This document shows, piece after piece, positions 18,552 to 26,917 of a DNA stretch of 64,000 nt. The notes below the pieces were generated by a model. The model made no database searches. It saw nothing but the letters and a program-made list of their open reading frames with translations, and was not told the DNA's origin. Each line of letters starts with the position of its first letter. The stretch's first letter is position 1. A program made the translations under genes and the position numbers. Where the stretch lies: contig NZ_OY763919.1 in NCBI RefSeq assembly GCF_963667735.1, forward strand, positions 1,675,539 to 1,739,538, in the 5' to 3' direction. The stretch comes from an uncultured Methanoregula sp. (lineage in GTDB: Archaea; Halobacteriota; Methanomicrobia; Methanomicrobiales; Methanospirillaceae).

Positions 18552-19142
18552 ATGGTAAAATCAATGTACGCCTTCGTCAGGGAGGCATGGAAAGTACCGG
18601 CAGACAGCGGGGTCAAGGAACTCCTCTGGAACCGTATGCAGGAATGGCGCCGCGAAGGCAGCGTTGTCCGGATCGAACGCCCCACCCGTATTGACCGCGC
18701 ACGGTCGCTCGGGTACAAGGCCAAGCAGGGCATTGCCGTTGCACGTGTCCAGGTACGCCGCGGAGGCCGCCGGGCATCCCGGTACGTCCGCGCACGCCGT
18801 TCAGCCCGCATGGGCAAGAACCGCCTCACTGCAGGCAAGAGCATCCAGCGCATTGCCGAGGAGCGCGCGTCCAAGAAGTTCCCCAACATGGAAGTGCTCA
18901 ACTCCTACTGGGTAGGACAGGACGGGAAGCTCAAATACTACGAGGTCATCCTCGTTGACGGTCACCACCCCTCGATCCGTGCAGACAAGAACCTTGCATG
19001 GATGGCAAACCCCACCCACCGCGGTCGTGCAGAGCGCGGTAAGACCCAGGCCGGTCTCAAGGGCCGAGGTATGCTGACCCGCGGAAAGGGTACCGAGAAG
19101 ACCCGCCCGAGCATCCGCTCGCATGCAAACCAGGGCAAATAA
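18552..19142 (+). CDS. rpl15e: Large ribosomal subunit protein eL15
   Basis: A 196-residue, very basic archaeal/eukaryal ribosomal protein L15e. [13 protein letters not shown], the Arg-rich core ([24 protein letters not shown]) and the tail [18 protein letters not shown] are family hallmarks, and the length is normal. GGAGAATACC before ATG 18552 is the ribosome-binding site. First gene of the proteasome/RNase P superoperon; 30 bp separate it from rnp3. Confidence 0.97.
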   Translation: MVKSMYAFVREAWKVPADSGVKELLWNRMQEWRREGSVVRIERPTRIDRARSLGYKAKQGIAVARVQVRRGGRRASRYVRARRSARMGKNRLTAGKSIQRIAEERASKKFPNMEVLNSYWVGQDGKLKYYEVILVDGHHPSIRADKNLAWMANPTHRGRAERGKTQAGLKGRGMLTRGKGTEKTRPSIRSHANQGK

Positions 19143-19172
19143 TCTTATTCTCTTTTTACGAAGTCTCCTTTC

Positions 19173-19817
19173 ATGAATATCACCGATGCCGCAGTTTTTG
19201 TGCACCCGAACGGTGACTCGTCAGTCCGCAGGATGGCGCTTGAAGCAAAGGCTCTGGGCTTTGACAGCCTCGTGGCCATGGATGCACCCTCGTGCGAGTA
19301 CGAGGGTATTACGGTTTATGCCGGCCGCTGTATCCGCGACCGTGCAATGCGCGATGTGATTGCCCGGGTGAAACAGGCCCGAGCAACGGATGCTGTCATC
19401 TCCGTCCAGGCCGGCGACAACGGGTTCAACCGGGCTGCGCTCGGGTTAAAAGGCGTGCATATCCTCCGGGGCATCCAGACTGCCGACAAACACGGGTTCG
19501 ATCACGTTGCAGCAAAGATTGCAGCCGATAACCGGGTTGCAATAGACCTTGATTTCTCCGTTCTCATTGCAGCCCGGGGTATTGCACGCCAGCGGGCCAT
19601 CCACCGCTACCTGGACATCCTTGTTCTCGAACAGCGGTTCGAATTCCCGCTGACCATCTCGTCCCATGCCCGTTCCATCCTCGATATGCGATCTGTACGG
19701 GAGATTACAGGCCTTTGTTCCCTCCTTGGAATGGATGCGGATGATGCAGCCAGGGCACTCGGCGGTATTGGCATCCTTGAGACCCCTCCCCCGGCACCCG
19801 TGCGGGTGATCGGATGA
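19173..19817 (+). CDS. rnp3: RNase P protein component 3 (Rpp30)
   Basis: A 214-residue TIM-barrel-like subunit of archaeal RNase P, which matures tRNA 5' ends. It has TDAAVFVHPNGD at the start, the internal GVHILRGIQTAD and DFSVLIAARGIARQRAIHRY blocks, and ISSHARSILDMRSVREI, all typical of Rpp30. The stop overlaps the next start by 4 bp (ATGA), matching the known pairing of Rpp30 with Pop5 in the complex. Confidence 0.93.
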   Translation: MNITDAAVFVHPNGDSSVRRMALEAKALGFDSLVAMDAPSCEYEGITVYAGRCIRDRAMRDVIARVKQARATDAVISVQAGDNGFNRAALGLKGVHILRGIQTADKHGFDHVAAKIAADNRVAIDLDFSVLIAARGIARQRAIHRYLDILVLEQRFEFPLTISSHARSILDMRSVREITGLCSLLGMDADDAARALGGIGILETPPPAPVRVIG

Positions 19818-20392
19818 GTGTCCGGCCCCCCACCCTGCGGGAGAACCGCAGGTATATCCTCGCCCGGGTGGTTCCTGCCGGAACTCCCATCGACCAGAAG
19901 GATCTCTACTATGCGATCTCCGATGCCGTGACCTCTCTCTGGGGCGACGGCATGGCCGCTCTTATCACGCCTGCGGTTGTTGCTGCTGAAGGTGACTTTG
20001 TCTTTATCCGGTGCCGGCGCGGGACCGAGCGGGAGCTCACCATTGCCCTCTCGACCGTTACGGTCTGCCGCGAGACCCGGCTCGCCCTCCGCACCCTTGC
20101 GGTATCGGGCACCATGGAGAGTCTGCGGGACCGGATCCGGCGGATGCCGCAACCGGCATCTGCACCGGCCACCCCCTCTCCGGAACAGCCGGCACCCGAA
20201 TCAGCGGGCGAGATTCAGAATTCGTCCATTCCGCCGGCTCCCCCGGCAACTGGGATTGTTGAGGAATTTCCGATAGGGGGAGTCACGTATGCCGTTTCCC
20301 ATTGTGACGGTCAGAAGATTGATGTAATTGAAAAGGGATTTAAAAATACAAACCGATTGTTCTTAACAAGACAGGATCTGGAGACGTTATAA
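19814..20392 (+). CDS. rnp2: RNase P protein component 2 (Pop5) with a C-terminal extension
   Basis: Residues 1 to about 110 are Pop5 (PPTLRENRRYILARVVPAG...LYYAISDAVTSLWGD...FVFIRCRRGTERELTIALSTV), partner of Rpp30 and activator of the RNase P RNA catalytic domain. Normal archaeal Pop5 proteins are about 100-150 residues; this one has 192. The extra part is a Pro/Ala linker (about 118-150) and a compact segment (about 150-192, EEFPIGGVTYAVSHCDGQKIDVIEKGF). The nature of this tail is unknown. The stop overlaps the psmA start as TAATG. Confidence 0.88.
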   Translation: MSVRPPTLRENRRYILARVVPAGTPIDQKDLYYAISDAVTSLWGDGMAALITPAVVAAEGDFVFIRCRRGTERELTIALSTVTVCRETRLALRTLAVSGTMESLRDRIRRMPQPASAPATPSPEQPAPESAGEIQNSSIPPAPPATGIVEEFPIGGVTYAVSHCDGQKIDVIEKGFKNTNRLFLTRQDLETL

Positions 20393-21114
20393 TGCAACCA
20401 CAATATCAGATGGGATATGACCGGGCGATCACCGTTTTTTCACCCGACGGAAGGCTCTACCAGGTAGAGTACGCCCGTGAAGCAGTAAAGCGCGGAACAA
20501 CCGCTGTTGGTATCAAGGCAAAGGACGGCGTTGTTCTCATTGTTGACAAACGCGTCAGCTCGAAGCTGCTCGAAGCCTCTTCGATCGAGAAGATCTTCAA
20601 GATCGATGAGCACATTGGGGTTGCTTCATCCGGTCTTGTCGGCGATGCCCGGGCACTCGTTGACCGGGCCCGGGTCGAGTGCCAGATCAACCGCGTCTCG
20701 TACGACGAGCCGATCGAAGTCGAGGCCCTCTCCAAGAAACTCTGCGACCACATGCAGTCGCTCACCCAGTACGGCGGCATCCGCCCGTACGGCACCGCTC
20801 TTCTCATTGCCGGTGTCAGCGATGGCGAATGCAGGCTCTTTGAGACCGATCCTTCGGGAACGCTTCTCGAATACAAGGCCACCGGCATCGGTATCGGCCG
20901 ACCGGCTGCCATGAAAGTCTTTGAAGAGGAGTACAATCCCGAAGCCGTTGTCAAGGATGTCATCCTTCTCGGTCTCAAGGCCCTTCATTCGGCAACCGAA
21001 GGCAAGTTCGATGTGGACCAGGTCGAGATTGGTGTTATCGGCAAGGAGAGCCCGGTCTTCCGCAAGATGAGCCGGGAAGAAGTTGCCTCCTTTGTCGAGC
21101 AGTTCAAGCCGTGA
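20392..21114 (+). CDS. psmA: Proteasome subunit alpha
   Basis: A 240-residue alpha subunit of the archaeal 20S proteasome; seven form each outer ring and gate substrate entry. The N-terminal YDRAITVFSPDGRLYQVEYAREAVKRGTTAVGIK is the proteasome alpha signature with the gating segment, and the C-terminal helices (REEVASFVEQFKP) are normal. It lacks a Thr1 active site, as expected. The beta subunit is not in this window. Confidence 0.97.
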   Translation: MQPQYQMGYDRAITVFSPDGRLYQVEYAREAVKRGTTAVGIKAKDGVVLIVDKRVSSKLLEASSIEKIFKIDEHIGVASSGLVGDARALVDRARVECQINRVSYDEPIEVEALSKKLCDHMQSLTQYGGIRPYGTALLIAGVSDGECRLFETDPSGTLLEYKATGIGIGRPAAMKVFEEEYNPEAVVKDVILLGLKALHSATEGKFDVDQVEIGVIGKESPVFRKMSREEVASFVEQFKP

Positions 21115-21120
21115 TCCTCC

Positions 21121-21825
21121 ATGATTCCGCTTGACAGGTCCGTTGTTGCGCGTCTGGACAGTTTCGGGGAGCGTTTCGAGATCCTCGTTGACCCGAACCA
21201 GGCCGCACTCGTCAGGCAGGGACAGGCAGTTGATATCGAGGACGTGGTTGCGGCCCTCAATGTCTTTGGCAATGCCTCGAAGGCTACCCGCGCTTCCGAT
21301 GAAGCGCTGATGAAAGTCTTCCACACCACCGACTTTGCCACGGTAGCAAAGCGGATCATCGAGAAAGGCGAGATCCACCTCACGGCCGAACAGCGCAAGC
21401 ACATGGTTGAAGAGAAACGGCGCCAGGTGGTAACGTTCATTGCAAGGAACGCGATCAATCCGCAGACCGGCCACCCCCATCCCCCGACCCGGATCGAGAT
21501 GGCCATGGAAGAGGCCCGCGTGAACATCGATCCCTTCAAGCATGTCGATGAGCAGGTCAAGGAGGTTGTGAAAGCCCTCCGCCCGATCCTCCCGATCCGG
21601 TTCGAGGAACTCCGCCTCGCCATCAAGATCCCCGGTGATTATGCTGCAAAGGCCTATGGTGATATTGCAGCAGCCTCGACGATGGAGAAGGATGAATGGC
21701 TCAAGGACGGTTCATGGGTCTGCGTTGTGCGGATCCCTGCCGGCATCCAGGTGGAGTTCTATGACCTCATCAACAAGCTCACCAAAGGCGACGGGCAGGT
21801 CAAGATTCTCAATCAAGTATATTAG
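21121..21825 (+). CDS. sdo1: SBDS-family ribosome maturation protein
   Basis: A 234-residue protein of the Shwachman-Bodian-Diamond (SBDS/Sdo1) family, which helps release the anti-association factor aIF6 from the large subunit in archaea and eukaryotes. The FYSH domain (about 1-90) includes [15 protein letters not shown] and [27 protein letters not shown]; the central and ferredoxin-like C-terminal domains follow. Six bp after psmA. In many archaea the exosome genes come next; here L37Ae follows after 43 bp. Confidence 0.96.
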   Translation: MIPLDRSVVARLDSFGERFEILVDPNQAALVRQGQAVDIEDVVAALNVFGNASKATRASDEALMKVFHTTDFATVAKRIIEKGEIHLTAEQRKHMVEEKRRQVVTFIARNAINPQTGHPHPPTRIEMAMEEARVNIDPFKHVDEQVKEVVKALRPILPIRFEELRLAIKIPGDYAAKAYGDIAAASTMEKDEWLKDGSWVCVVRIPAGIQVEFYDLINKLTKGDGQVKILNQVY

Positions 21826-21868
21826 TTCAGAGGACAAATAAGAGAAGACAAATTTGGGGTCACCCATC

Positions 21869-22165
21869 ATGGCAAAATCATCAACTCATAAGGCAAAGGG
21901 AAAAGTCACCGGTAGTGCAGGACGTTTCGGCTGCCGGTACGGACGTTTTGTGCGCAAGCGAGTGTGTGATATCGAGAAGATCTCCGGGGCGCTCCACCGC
22001 TGCCCCAAGTGCGACATGGAATCGGTTGCACGCAAGGGAACCGGTATCTGGGAATGCCGCAAGTGCGGATACAAGTTCGCCGGCGGCACGTACCAGCCGG
22101 TTACGCCGACGATGAAGATCGCGCAGCGCGCGATTGACCGCACGACTGAGCAGATCAGGAAATAA
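21869..22165 (+). CDS. rpl37ae: Large ribosomal subunit protein eL43 (L37Ae)
   Basis: A 98-residue zinc-ribbon ribosomal protein with the Cys quartet CPKC and CRKC. ATG 21869 is chosen over the in-frame TTG 21854, whose codons contain the likely ribosome-binding sequence TTTGGGGT. Normal length. It is followed after 14 bp by rpoP, as in other archaeal superoperons. Confidence 0.95.
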   Translation: MAKSSTHKAKGKVTGSAGRFGCRYGRFVRKRVCDIEKISGALHRCPKCDMESVARKGTGIWECRKCGYKFAGGTYQPVTPTMKIAQRAIDRTTEQIRK

Positions 22166-22179
22166 GCGGGATCCTGAAA

Positions 22180-22314
22180 ATGGCAAGCACATACAAATGC
22201 GCACGGTGCAAACAGAAGGTTGAGATCGACGTTAATGTGCGGTGTCCCTACTGCGGCCACCGGATTCTCTTCAAAGAGCGCGGCGCGGCGATCAAGGAAC
22301 TGAAAGCCCGCTAA
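22180..22314 (+). CDS. rpoP: DNA-directed RNA polymerase subunit P (Rpb12)
   Basis: A 44-residue zinc-ribbon protein: [17 protein letters not shown], then [16 protein letters not shown] and a basic tail (AIKELKAR). The two CxxC pairs (CARC and CPYC) and the length fit archaeal RpoP. The position between L37Ae and Pcc1 is the conserved one. Confidence 0.92.
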   Translation: MASTYKCARCKQKVEIDVNVRCPYCGHRILFKERGAAIKELKAR

Positions 22315-22390
22315 CCCCGTGCACTGCCAACCGGGTTTTCCCGGAAATACGCATATTTTCTTTTGTTAGTTTTTTACAGGAGGGTACCCT

Positions 22391-22669
22391 ATGCCGCGCC
22401 ATGAAGCTGTCTTCCGGTTCACAACGCCGATTGCAGAGCAAATTCTCCGGTCGCTTGAGCCCGAGCTTGCCGATGAGGTGAATCCCCGGTCCCGGATCTC
22501 CTGCCGGCTGGATGGCGGTGACACGCTTGTCCTCACTGTGGATGCTGATGACACTCCCTCACTCCGGGCAGCCCTCAATATGTACCTGCGACTCGTGAAT
22601 GTTGCCGACGAGATGCAGCAGCTGGGATCCGGCGCAGGGCCTGCGGAGAATTCCCCCCCGCGGGAATAA
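22391..22669 (+). CDS. pcc1: KEOPS complex subunit Pcc1
   Basis: A 92-residue Pcc1 homologue, the dimerisation subunit of KEOPS, which makes t6A37 in ANN-decoding tRNAs. The pattern VFRFTTPIAEQILRSLEPEL...ISCRLDGGDTLVLTVDADDTPSLRAALNMYLRLVNVADEMQQL matches the family. GGAGGGTACCCT before ATG 22391 contains the ribosome-binding site. The gene sits between rpoP and prefoldin beta, its usual place. Confidence 0.92.
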   Translation: MPRHEAVFRFTTPIAEQILRSLEPELADEVNPRSRISCRLDGGDTLVLTVDADDTPSLRAALNMYLRLVNVADEMQQLGSGAGPAENSPPRE

Positions 22670-22712
22670 CCCTTTTTATCGATGGCAACTGATAGTGGTA
22701 CAGGAGTTTCTT

Positions 22713-23075
22713 ATGAACAACATTTCACCCAAGATGCAGAACCAGCTTGCCATGCTCCAGCAGATCCAGCAGCAGCTCCAGACCATCCTCCAGCAGAAGG
22801 CCCAGTACGAGATGGCTGTCCGCGAAGCCAAGAGGGCAGAAGAAGAGATCAGCGAATCTGCCGAGGATGCAGTCATGTACATGACTGTCGGAACGGTCAT
22901 GCTGCAGAAGAAAAAAGAGGTTGTGAAAGCGAAGCTGACCGAGAAGGTCGAGACTCTCGAACTCCGGATCAAGTCCCTTGAGAAGCAGGAGAAGATGCTC
23001 CAGGGCAAGTTCGAGCAGATGCAGGCCCAGCTCAAGGCTGCAATCGAGGGCAAGGGCGCCCCGTCTGCAGCATAA
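22713..23075 (+). CDS. pfdB: Prefoldin subunit beta
   Basis: A 120-residue coiled-coil chaperone subunit; four beta and two alpha subunits make the jellyfish-shaped hexamer that hands unfolded proteins to the thermosome. Two long coiled coils flank the beta-hairpin AVMYMTVGTVMLQKKKEVVKAKL. ATG 22713 follows CAGGAG. Last gene of the conserved block. Confidence 0.95.
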   Translation: MNNISPKMQNQLAMLQQIQQQLQTILQQKAQYEMAVREAKRAEEEISESAEDAVMYMTVGTVMLQKKKEVVKAKLTEKVETLELRIKSLEKQEKMLQGKFEQMQAQLKAAIEGKGAPSAA

Positions 23076-23138
23076 TCTTTTTTTTTTACATTGCCCAAAA
23101 CCCGAAACGCTCATCGTATCCCGGGTCCCAGTTCTGGT

Positions 23139-23735
23139 ATGGATGCACTGGCAGATTTCCTGACGACCGATCCTGCCCACCGGCTCCTGGTCATCAAGAC
23201 TGCCGCCGATCATGCTTCCCGCGCCCACAAGGGGCAGCTGCGCAAAGACCGGAGGACCCCGTATATCACCCACCCGGCCCGGGTGGCAGGGCTTGTCGGG
23301 ACGTTCAACGGGTCGCACGTGGCCATCATCGCTGCCTGGCTCCACGATGTGTACGAGGACTGTTCGCCGGACTGGATCCTGAGAACCGATAAACTTGTTG
23401 ATTCCCTCCCTCTCCCGGTTGGGGAACGGCAGGATATCGCTGCAATCGTCCGTGCACTGACAAAGAAGAATACGATTCGCGGGAAATCAGCACGGCTCTC
23501 CGACAGCCTTGAACGGATTCTCGACGCGCCTCCCGAGGCGACGCTCGTCAAGCTCTGCGACCGGATTGACAATCTTCTCGATTCTGCAGACCGAAACGGC
23601 GGTTTTACAAAACGTTACCTGGCTTCAACGGACGAACTGATTAGTACCCTTTCCGTGCGGGCTTCTCTCTACGGGTACGATACCGCTCTGGATATTCTCA
23701 TGCAGATCCGGAACTCGAACCTGAAGAAACTGTGA
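23139..23735 (+). CDS. MESH1-like HD-domain hydrolase (possible (p)ppGpp/NADPH phosphohydrolase)
   Basis: A 198-residue HD protein. RAHKGQLRKDRRTPYITHPARVA followed by AAWLHDVYED and later LVKLCDRIDNLLD matches the metal-binding His, HD, ED and Asp layout of the SpoT hydrolase domain and metazoan MESH1. It has no synthetase, TGS or ACT domain. Known stand-alone relatives hydrolyse (p)ppGpp or NADPH; the substrate in a methanogen is unknown. ATG 23139 is about 60 bp downstream of prefoldin, in the same direction. Confidence 0.75.
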   Translation: MDALADFLTTDPAHRLLVIKTAADHASRAHKGQLRKDRRTPYITHPARVAGLVGTFNGSHVAIIAAWLHDVYEDCSPDWILRTDKLVDSLPLPVGERQDIAAIVRALTKKNTIRGKSARLSDSLERILDAPPEATLVKLCDRIDNLLDSADRNGGFTKRYLASTDELISTLSVRASLYGYDTALDILMQIRNSNLKKL

Positions 23736-23832
23736 GAGAAATTTCAGGATTGATTCGGCTATTTTATCGTAATCACGATAAAAAATGAGGTGTTTTTAAA
23801 AATAAAGTATGCAGGAGAAGAATGTATTCCCG

Positions 23833-24639
23833 TCACTGGCAGGGCTCATATTTTACAACTTCACCGGTTATCGCATCAACATAGACCCATCCGCCACGAT
23901 GGTCTTCCTGTTGATTCTGGTCTCTAAACCGGACTTCCAGATTCACATCCCATACATCCCTGTGATCCGCCATGATGGCAGATTGGGCAGATGCGTCTTT
24001 ATAGGTAATATTGTTGATCTTCATTGTCTCAATTACATATCTTGTTGCAGTCTCGATAGCCAGGTCTTTTCTAATCGTTCCCGGCTCGATAGTCGGGGGG
24101 AACTTATCCCGTGCATAATAGGATAAGACCCTGCCTTCAGTGTTGGTGGATATTCTGACTGTGTTGGTAGTGTTAATGTTCATTGACTGTTCGCTCCACT
24201 TGTATGAGTACTCAATTCCAGCGACTCCGTAATCCAATTCTTTTGATTCCGTCAGCTGCATATTTCGGGAAATAAAGTCATTGTAGTGGCGCACGGCAAA
24301 CTCTCTGGCACTGCTCTCGGCCTGTTGCAAGTATACTTTTTTACTTTTCGTCATCGGAACAGAGAAAAAACTGGCACTAATTACTGATCCTGTGTCAGAG
24401 TCAACGGTAAATTGATCCCCGTTCACCCGGTAAGTATCGTATGGTTCTCCGAGAACGTTCTTGTTACTTTTTTCAAATACTACGACGGCATCCGGATCCC
24501 CGATGAACTGGCGGACGGACTCTGTTGGATCAACTGCTTTTTTTGCTGCAAATGTTCCAAACGCTGCAGCATATGCAATACAACCTCCAATTGCAAGTAT
24601 CACAACTATTCCAATGATAAGATTGACTCGTTTTTTCAT
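23833..24639 (-). CDS. Membrane-anchored PepSY-domain protein
   Basis: A 268-residue protein with an N-terminal anchor or signal helix (MKKRVNLIIGIVVILAIGGCIAYAAAFG) and an extracytoplasmic part with two PepSY-like units, the second clear near the C-terminus (GWVYVDAITGEVVKYEP). The central part has ESSAREFAVRHY and LAIETATRYVIE helices typical of the fold. PepSY proteins often inhibit proteases or bind cell-wall-modifying enzymes; the role here is unknown. An AT-rich TATA region (TTATAAATATTTT, about 24688-24700) lies upstream. Monocistronic. Confidence 0.75.
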   Translation of the reverse strand: MKKRVNLIIGIVVILAIGGCIAYAAAFGTFAAKKAVDPTESVRQFIGDPDAVVVFEKSNKNVLGEPYDTYRVNGDQFTVDSDTGSVISASFFSVPMTKSKKVYLQQAESSAREFAVRHYNDFISRNMQLTESKELDYGVAGIEYSYKWSEQSMNINTTNTVRISTNTEGRVLSYYARDKFPPTIEPGTIRKDLAIETATRYVIETMKINNITYKDASAQSAIMADHRDVWDVNLEVRFRDQNQQEDHRGGWVYVDAITGEVVKYEPCQ

Positions 24640-24768
24640 TCAGCAGCACCGGCACACGGAAGATTGGGTCCAATAAAATAAGGCTTATAAATATTTTATT
24701 ATTATGATAAATATGCAGATCTGGTTATACTCAGGAAAATGTACGGAAAAAGAAGAAACCGGGGATGG

Positions 24769-26289
24769 TTATGCCCGGTTGACCAGGTTGATGGCATTGA
24801 CAAGCGCCTCGACCGAGGAGAGGACGATATCGTCGCCGCTCCCGCTCGCATCGAAGATCTTCCCGTACTCGTTCTCAACCGCGATCGTCACATGGCACAT
24901 CGCATCCGATCCGCCCGATATGGCCTCGATGGAAAACTCCTTGAGCTGGAGTTTTGCAGGGGTGATCCCGAGGATCGCGTTCAGCGCTGCATCGACAGGG
25001 CCGTTGCCGACCGCCGAGAAGACATGCTCCTTCCCGTTCACGAGTGCCCGGACGCTGGCAGTCGGGATCGCGTGGTTCCCGGTCATGATGGCGATATCCT
25101 TCAGGTCGAGAGCCTTGTGGCTGAGTTCAATGCCCATAACGGACTCGGCAATCTCGTACAGGTCCGCGTCGGTGACCCTCTTGCCCTTGTTTGCAACGGC
25201 CTTCACTTTCTCGACAATTGCATCCAGCTGGGTACCTTCCGGGTCGATGTGGACATCCTTAAGCATCTGCTGCACCGCGTGCCTTCCCACGTGTTTTCCC
25301 AGGGTGAGCCTGCGCCGGTGCCCGACCATCTCGGGGGTCATGATGCCCGGCTCGAACGTGGCTGAGTTCTGGAGTACGCCGTGCGAGTGGATGCCGCTCT
25401 CGTGCGAGAAGACATTTTCGCCAACCACCGGCTGGGTGGGGGGGATGCCGATGCCGCTGAACCGGGAGATCAGGCGCGAGGTCTCGACCAGCCGTTCTTT
25501 GGTGATCCCGGTCTTTATCCGGTACATCGACTCCATGATCATCACGGTCTGGGCAAGGTCGGCATTGCCGGCCCGTTCCCCGAGACCATTGACGGTCACC
25601 TGCACCTGCGAGGCTCCGGCTTCTACCGCTGCTATCGTGTTTGCAACCGCGAGGCCGAAGTCATTGTGGCAGTGGACATCGATGGGGCACTTCACTTCCC
25701 GGTTGATGCGGGCAATGAGCGTCTTCATGGCGGACGGCGAGATGACTCCCACCGTGTCGGGTACGTTGATGATCGTAGCCCCGGCATCGGCAGCAGTCCG
25801 GAATACTTCGATTAAGTAATCCCAGTCCGTCCTTGTGGCATCCATGGCGGAGAACATGCAGAGATCGGAGCGCTTCCGGATATAGCCGATGATGTCGGCC
25901 GTTATCTCGAGCACTTCCTTTCTCGACTTGTTGATCGTGTTCTCCCGCTGGATATCCGAGGTCGGGATGAAGACATGCACCATGTCGACATTGCAGTCAA
26001 GGCAGGCGTCCACATCAGCTTTTACGGAGCGGGCAAGCCCGCAGATCACTGATTCCAGGCCGAGTTTTTTGATAGCGCTTACCGTCTCTTTCTCGGCTTT
26101 TGAAGATGCAGGGAAACCTGCCTCTATGGCGTGTACGCCGATTGCGGAGAGCTGGCGGGCAATTTCAATCTTCTGTTCAAATGTAAATGCAATACCAGGG
26201 GTCTGTTCTCCGTCACGTAATGTCGTGTCAAAAACAGTTACTTCTTCACGAGCACAGCTATCGGTGAAGAAGACGATCCCCCGCAACAT
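24769..26289 (-). CDS. leuA: 2-isopropylmalate/citramalate synthase family (LeuA/CimA)
   Basis: A 506-residue acetyl-CoA-dependent condensing enzyme. The TIM barrel has TVFDTTLRDGEQTPG, the metal motif DVHCHNDFGLAVANT and VNGLGERAGNADL; the linker has GENVFSHESGIHSHG; and a C-terminal LeuA regulatory domain (about 380-506) is present, so feedback inhibition is expected. Methanogens have three relatives (isopropylmalate, citramalate and homocitrate synthases) that cannot be told apart safely by eye. The regulatory domain argues against the homocitrate type (AksA). It stands alone. Confidence 0.85.
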   Translation of the reverse strand: MLRGIVFFTDSCAREEVTVFDTTLRDGEQTPGIAFTFEQKIEIARQLSAIGVHAIEAGFPASSKAEKETVSAIKKLGLESVICGLARSVKADVDACLDCNVDMVHVFIPTSDIQRENTINKSRKEVLEITADIIGYIRKRSDLCMFSAMDATRTDWDYLIEVFRTAADAGATIINVPDTVGVISPSAMKTLIARINREVKCPIDVHCHNDFGLAVANTIAAVEAGASQVQVTVNGLGERAGNADLAQTVMIMESMYRIKTGITKERLVETSRLISRFSGIGIPPTQPVVGENVFSHESGIHSHGVLQNSATFEPGIMTPEMVGHRRRLTLGKHVGRHAVQQMLKDVHIDPEGTQLDAIVEKVKAVANKGKRVTDADLYEIAESVMGIELSHKALDLKDIAIMTGNHAIPTASVRALVNGKEHVFSAVGNGPVDAALNAILGITPAKLQLKEFSIEAISGGSDAMCHVTIAVENEYGKIFDASGSGDDIVLSSVEALVNAINLVNRA

Positions 26290-26440
26290 CCTTGCGAGCA
26301 GTCATACAAACAAATTGGGTATGCGAATTATTTAAAGAATCGCTGCACCACATGTGAAAAAACGGCCTTTTTGGGGGCAAAACCCGGATCTCTTACGATA
26401 TGTTTAATAGGAAACTTGCCATACATTAGTAGCGCAGTGC

Positions 26441-26546
26441 CCCGCCTTAACTCAGCCTGGTAGAGTGCGCGGCTGTAGTATGGTTTACCGTTTGAGGTAA
26501 CTGCGCGGCTACCGCGATGTCCCCGGTTCGAATCTGGGAGGCGGGA
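26441..26546 (+). tRNA. tRNA-Tyr (GTA) with a canonical intron
   Basis: Acceptor CCCGCCT pairs with AGGCGGG, the discriminator is A, and the D and T arms are normal (T loop GGTTCGAATC). The anticodon arm is CGCGG-CTGTAG | intron | A-CCGCG, giving GTA. The intron of about 32 nt (26479-26510) lies after position 37, the standard archaeal site cut by the splicing endonuclease. The nine bases TGCGCGGCT just before the anticodon recur at the 3' end of the intron. A TATA-like GTTTAATAG lies about 35 bp upstream. Confidence 0.93.
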
Positions 26547-26559
26547 TTACTGTAAAAAT

Positions 26560-26632
26560 GCCCAGGTAGTGTAGTGGCCTATCATGATTGCCTGTCACGC
26601 AATCGACTCGGATTCGAATTCCGACCTGGGCG
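26560..26632 (+). tRNA. tRNA-Asp (GTC), integration target of a mobile element
   Basis: Acceptor GCCCAGG/CCTGGGC with discriminator G, anticodon arm TTGC-CTGTCAC-GCAA giving GTC, and T loop GATTCGAATTC. Only 13 bp separate it from tRNA-Tyr, so they are probably co-transcribed. Its 3' part from the anticodon arm onward is repeated at 36685-36729, identifying it as the attachment site of the element to its right. The gene itself is intact. Confidence 0.95.
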
Positions 26633-26917
26633 TAATTCTTTTAGTGTTTCCTCTGTGATTTGAGGAGACGTTTCAATTTTGTTTGGTTTACACCCCTCTA
26701 CTGACGAGAGTTTTTTGACATTATTCTGTTGTTCTGAATCGGATGGTGTAAACTGCTTATTTTCTATTGCTAAAAAAAATCCACCATCGACTTTGTAGAT
26801 TGATACAGGTTTTCCAATGAGTGCGCGATCATGACCCCAAGGAAACTGAATATAAGGTGCTAGAAAGCCAGCCTTGGGAGCCATCCTCTTGAAGGTAGTA
26901 TCAGCAATCAACTCCAT
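26582..26917 (-). CDS. N-terminal fragment of the partitioned integrase (intN)
   Basis: 111 residues as it stands. The first about 55 (FKRMAPKAGFLAPYIQFPWG...LIGKPVSIYKVDGGFFLAIE) resemble the small protein encoded just upstream; a linker of about 35 residues follows; the last residues (LRPGRNSNPSRLRDRQS) are antisense tRNA-Asp sequence. The frame enters the 45-bp att core and is in phase with the recombinase frame that leaves the right-hand copy. Joining them in a circular form gives about 413 codons. ATG 26917 directly follows the TGA of the upstream gene. As integrated it is probably an inactive stub, although it may still act as a DNA-binding protein. Confidence 0.75.
   Translation of the reverse strand: MELIADTTFKRMAPKAGFLAPYIQFPWGHDRALIGKPVSIYKVDGGFFLAIENKQFTPSDSEQQNNVKKLSSVEGCKPNKIETSPQITEETLKELRPGRNSNPSRLRDRQS
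26590..26634 (+). repeat. Left attachment site (attL, inside tRNA-Asp)
   Basis: 45 bp from the anticodon arm of tRNA-Asp to two bases past its 3' end, identical to 36685-36729. Identity ends abruptly on both sides, as expected for the crossover core. Confidence 0.93.
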
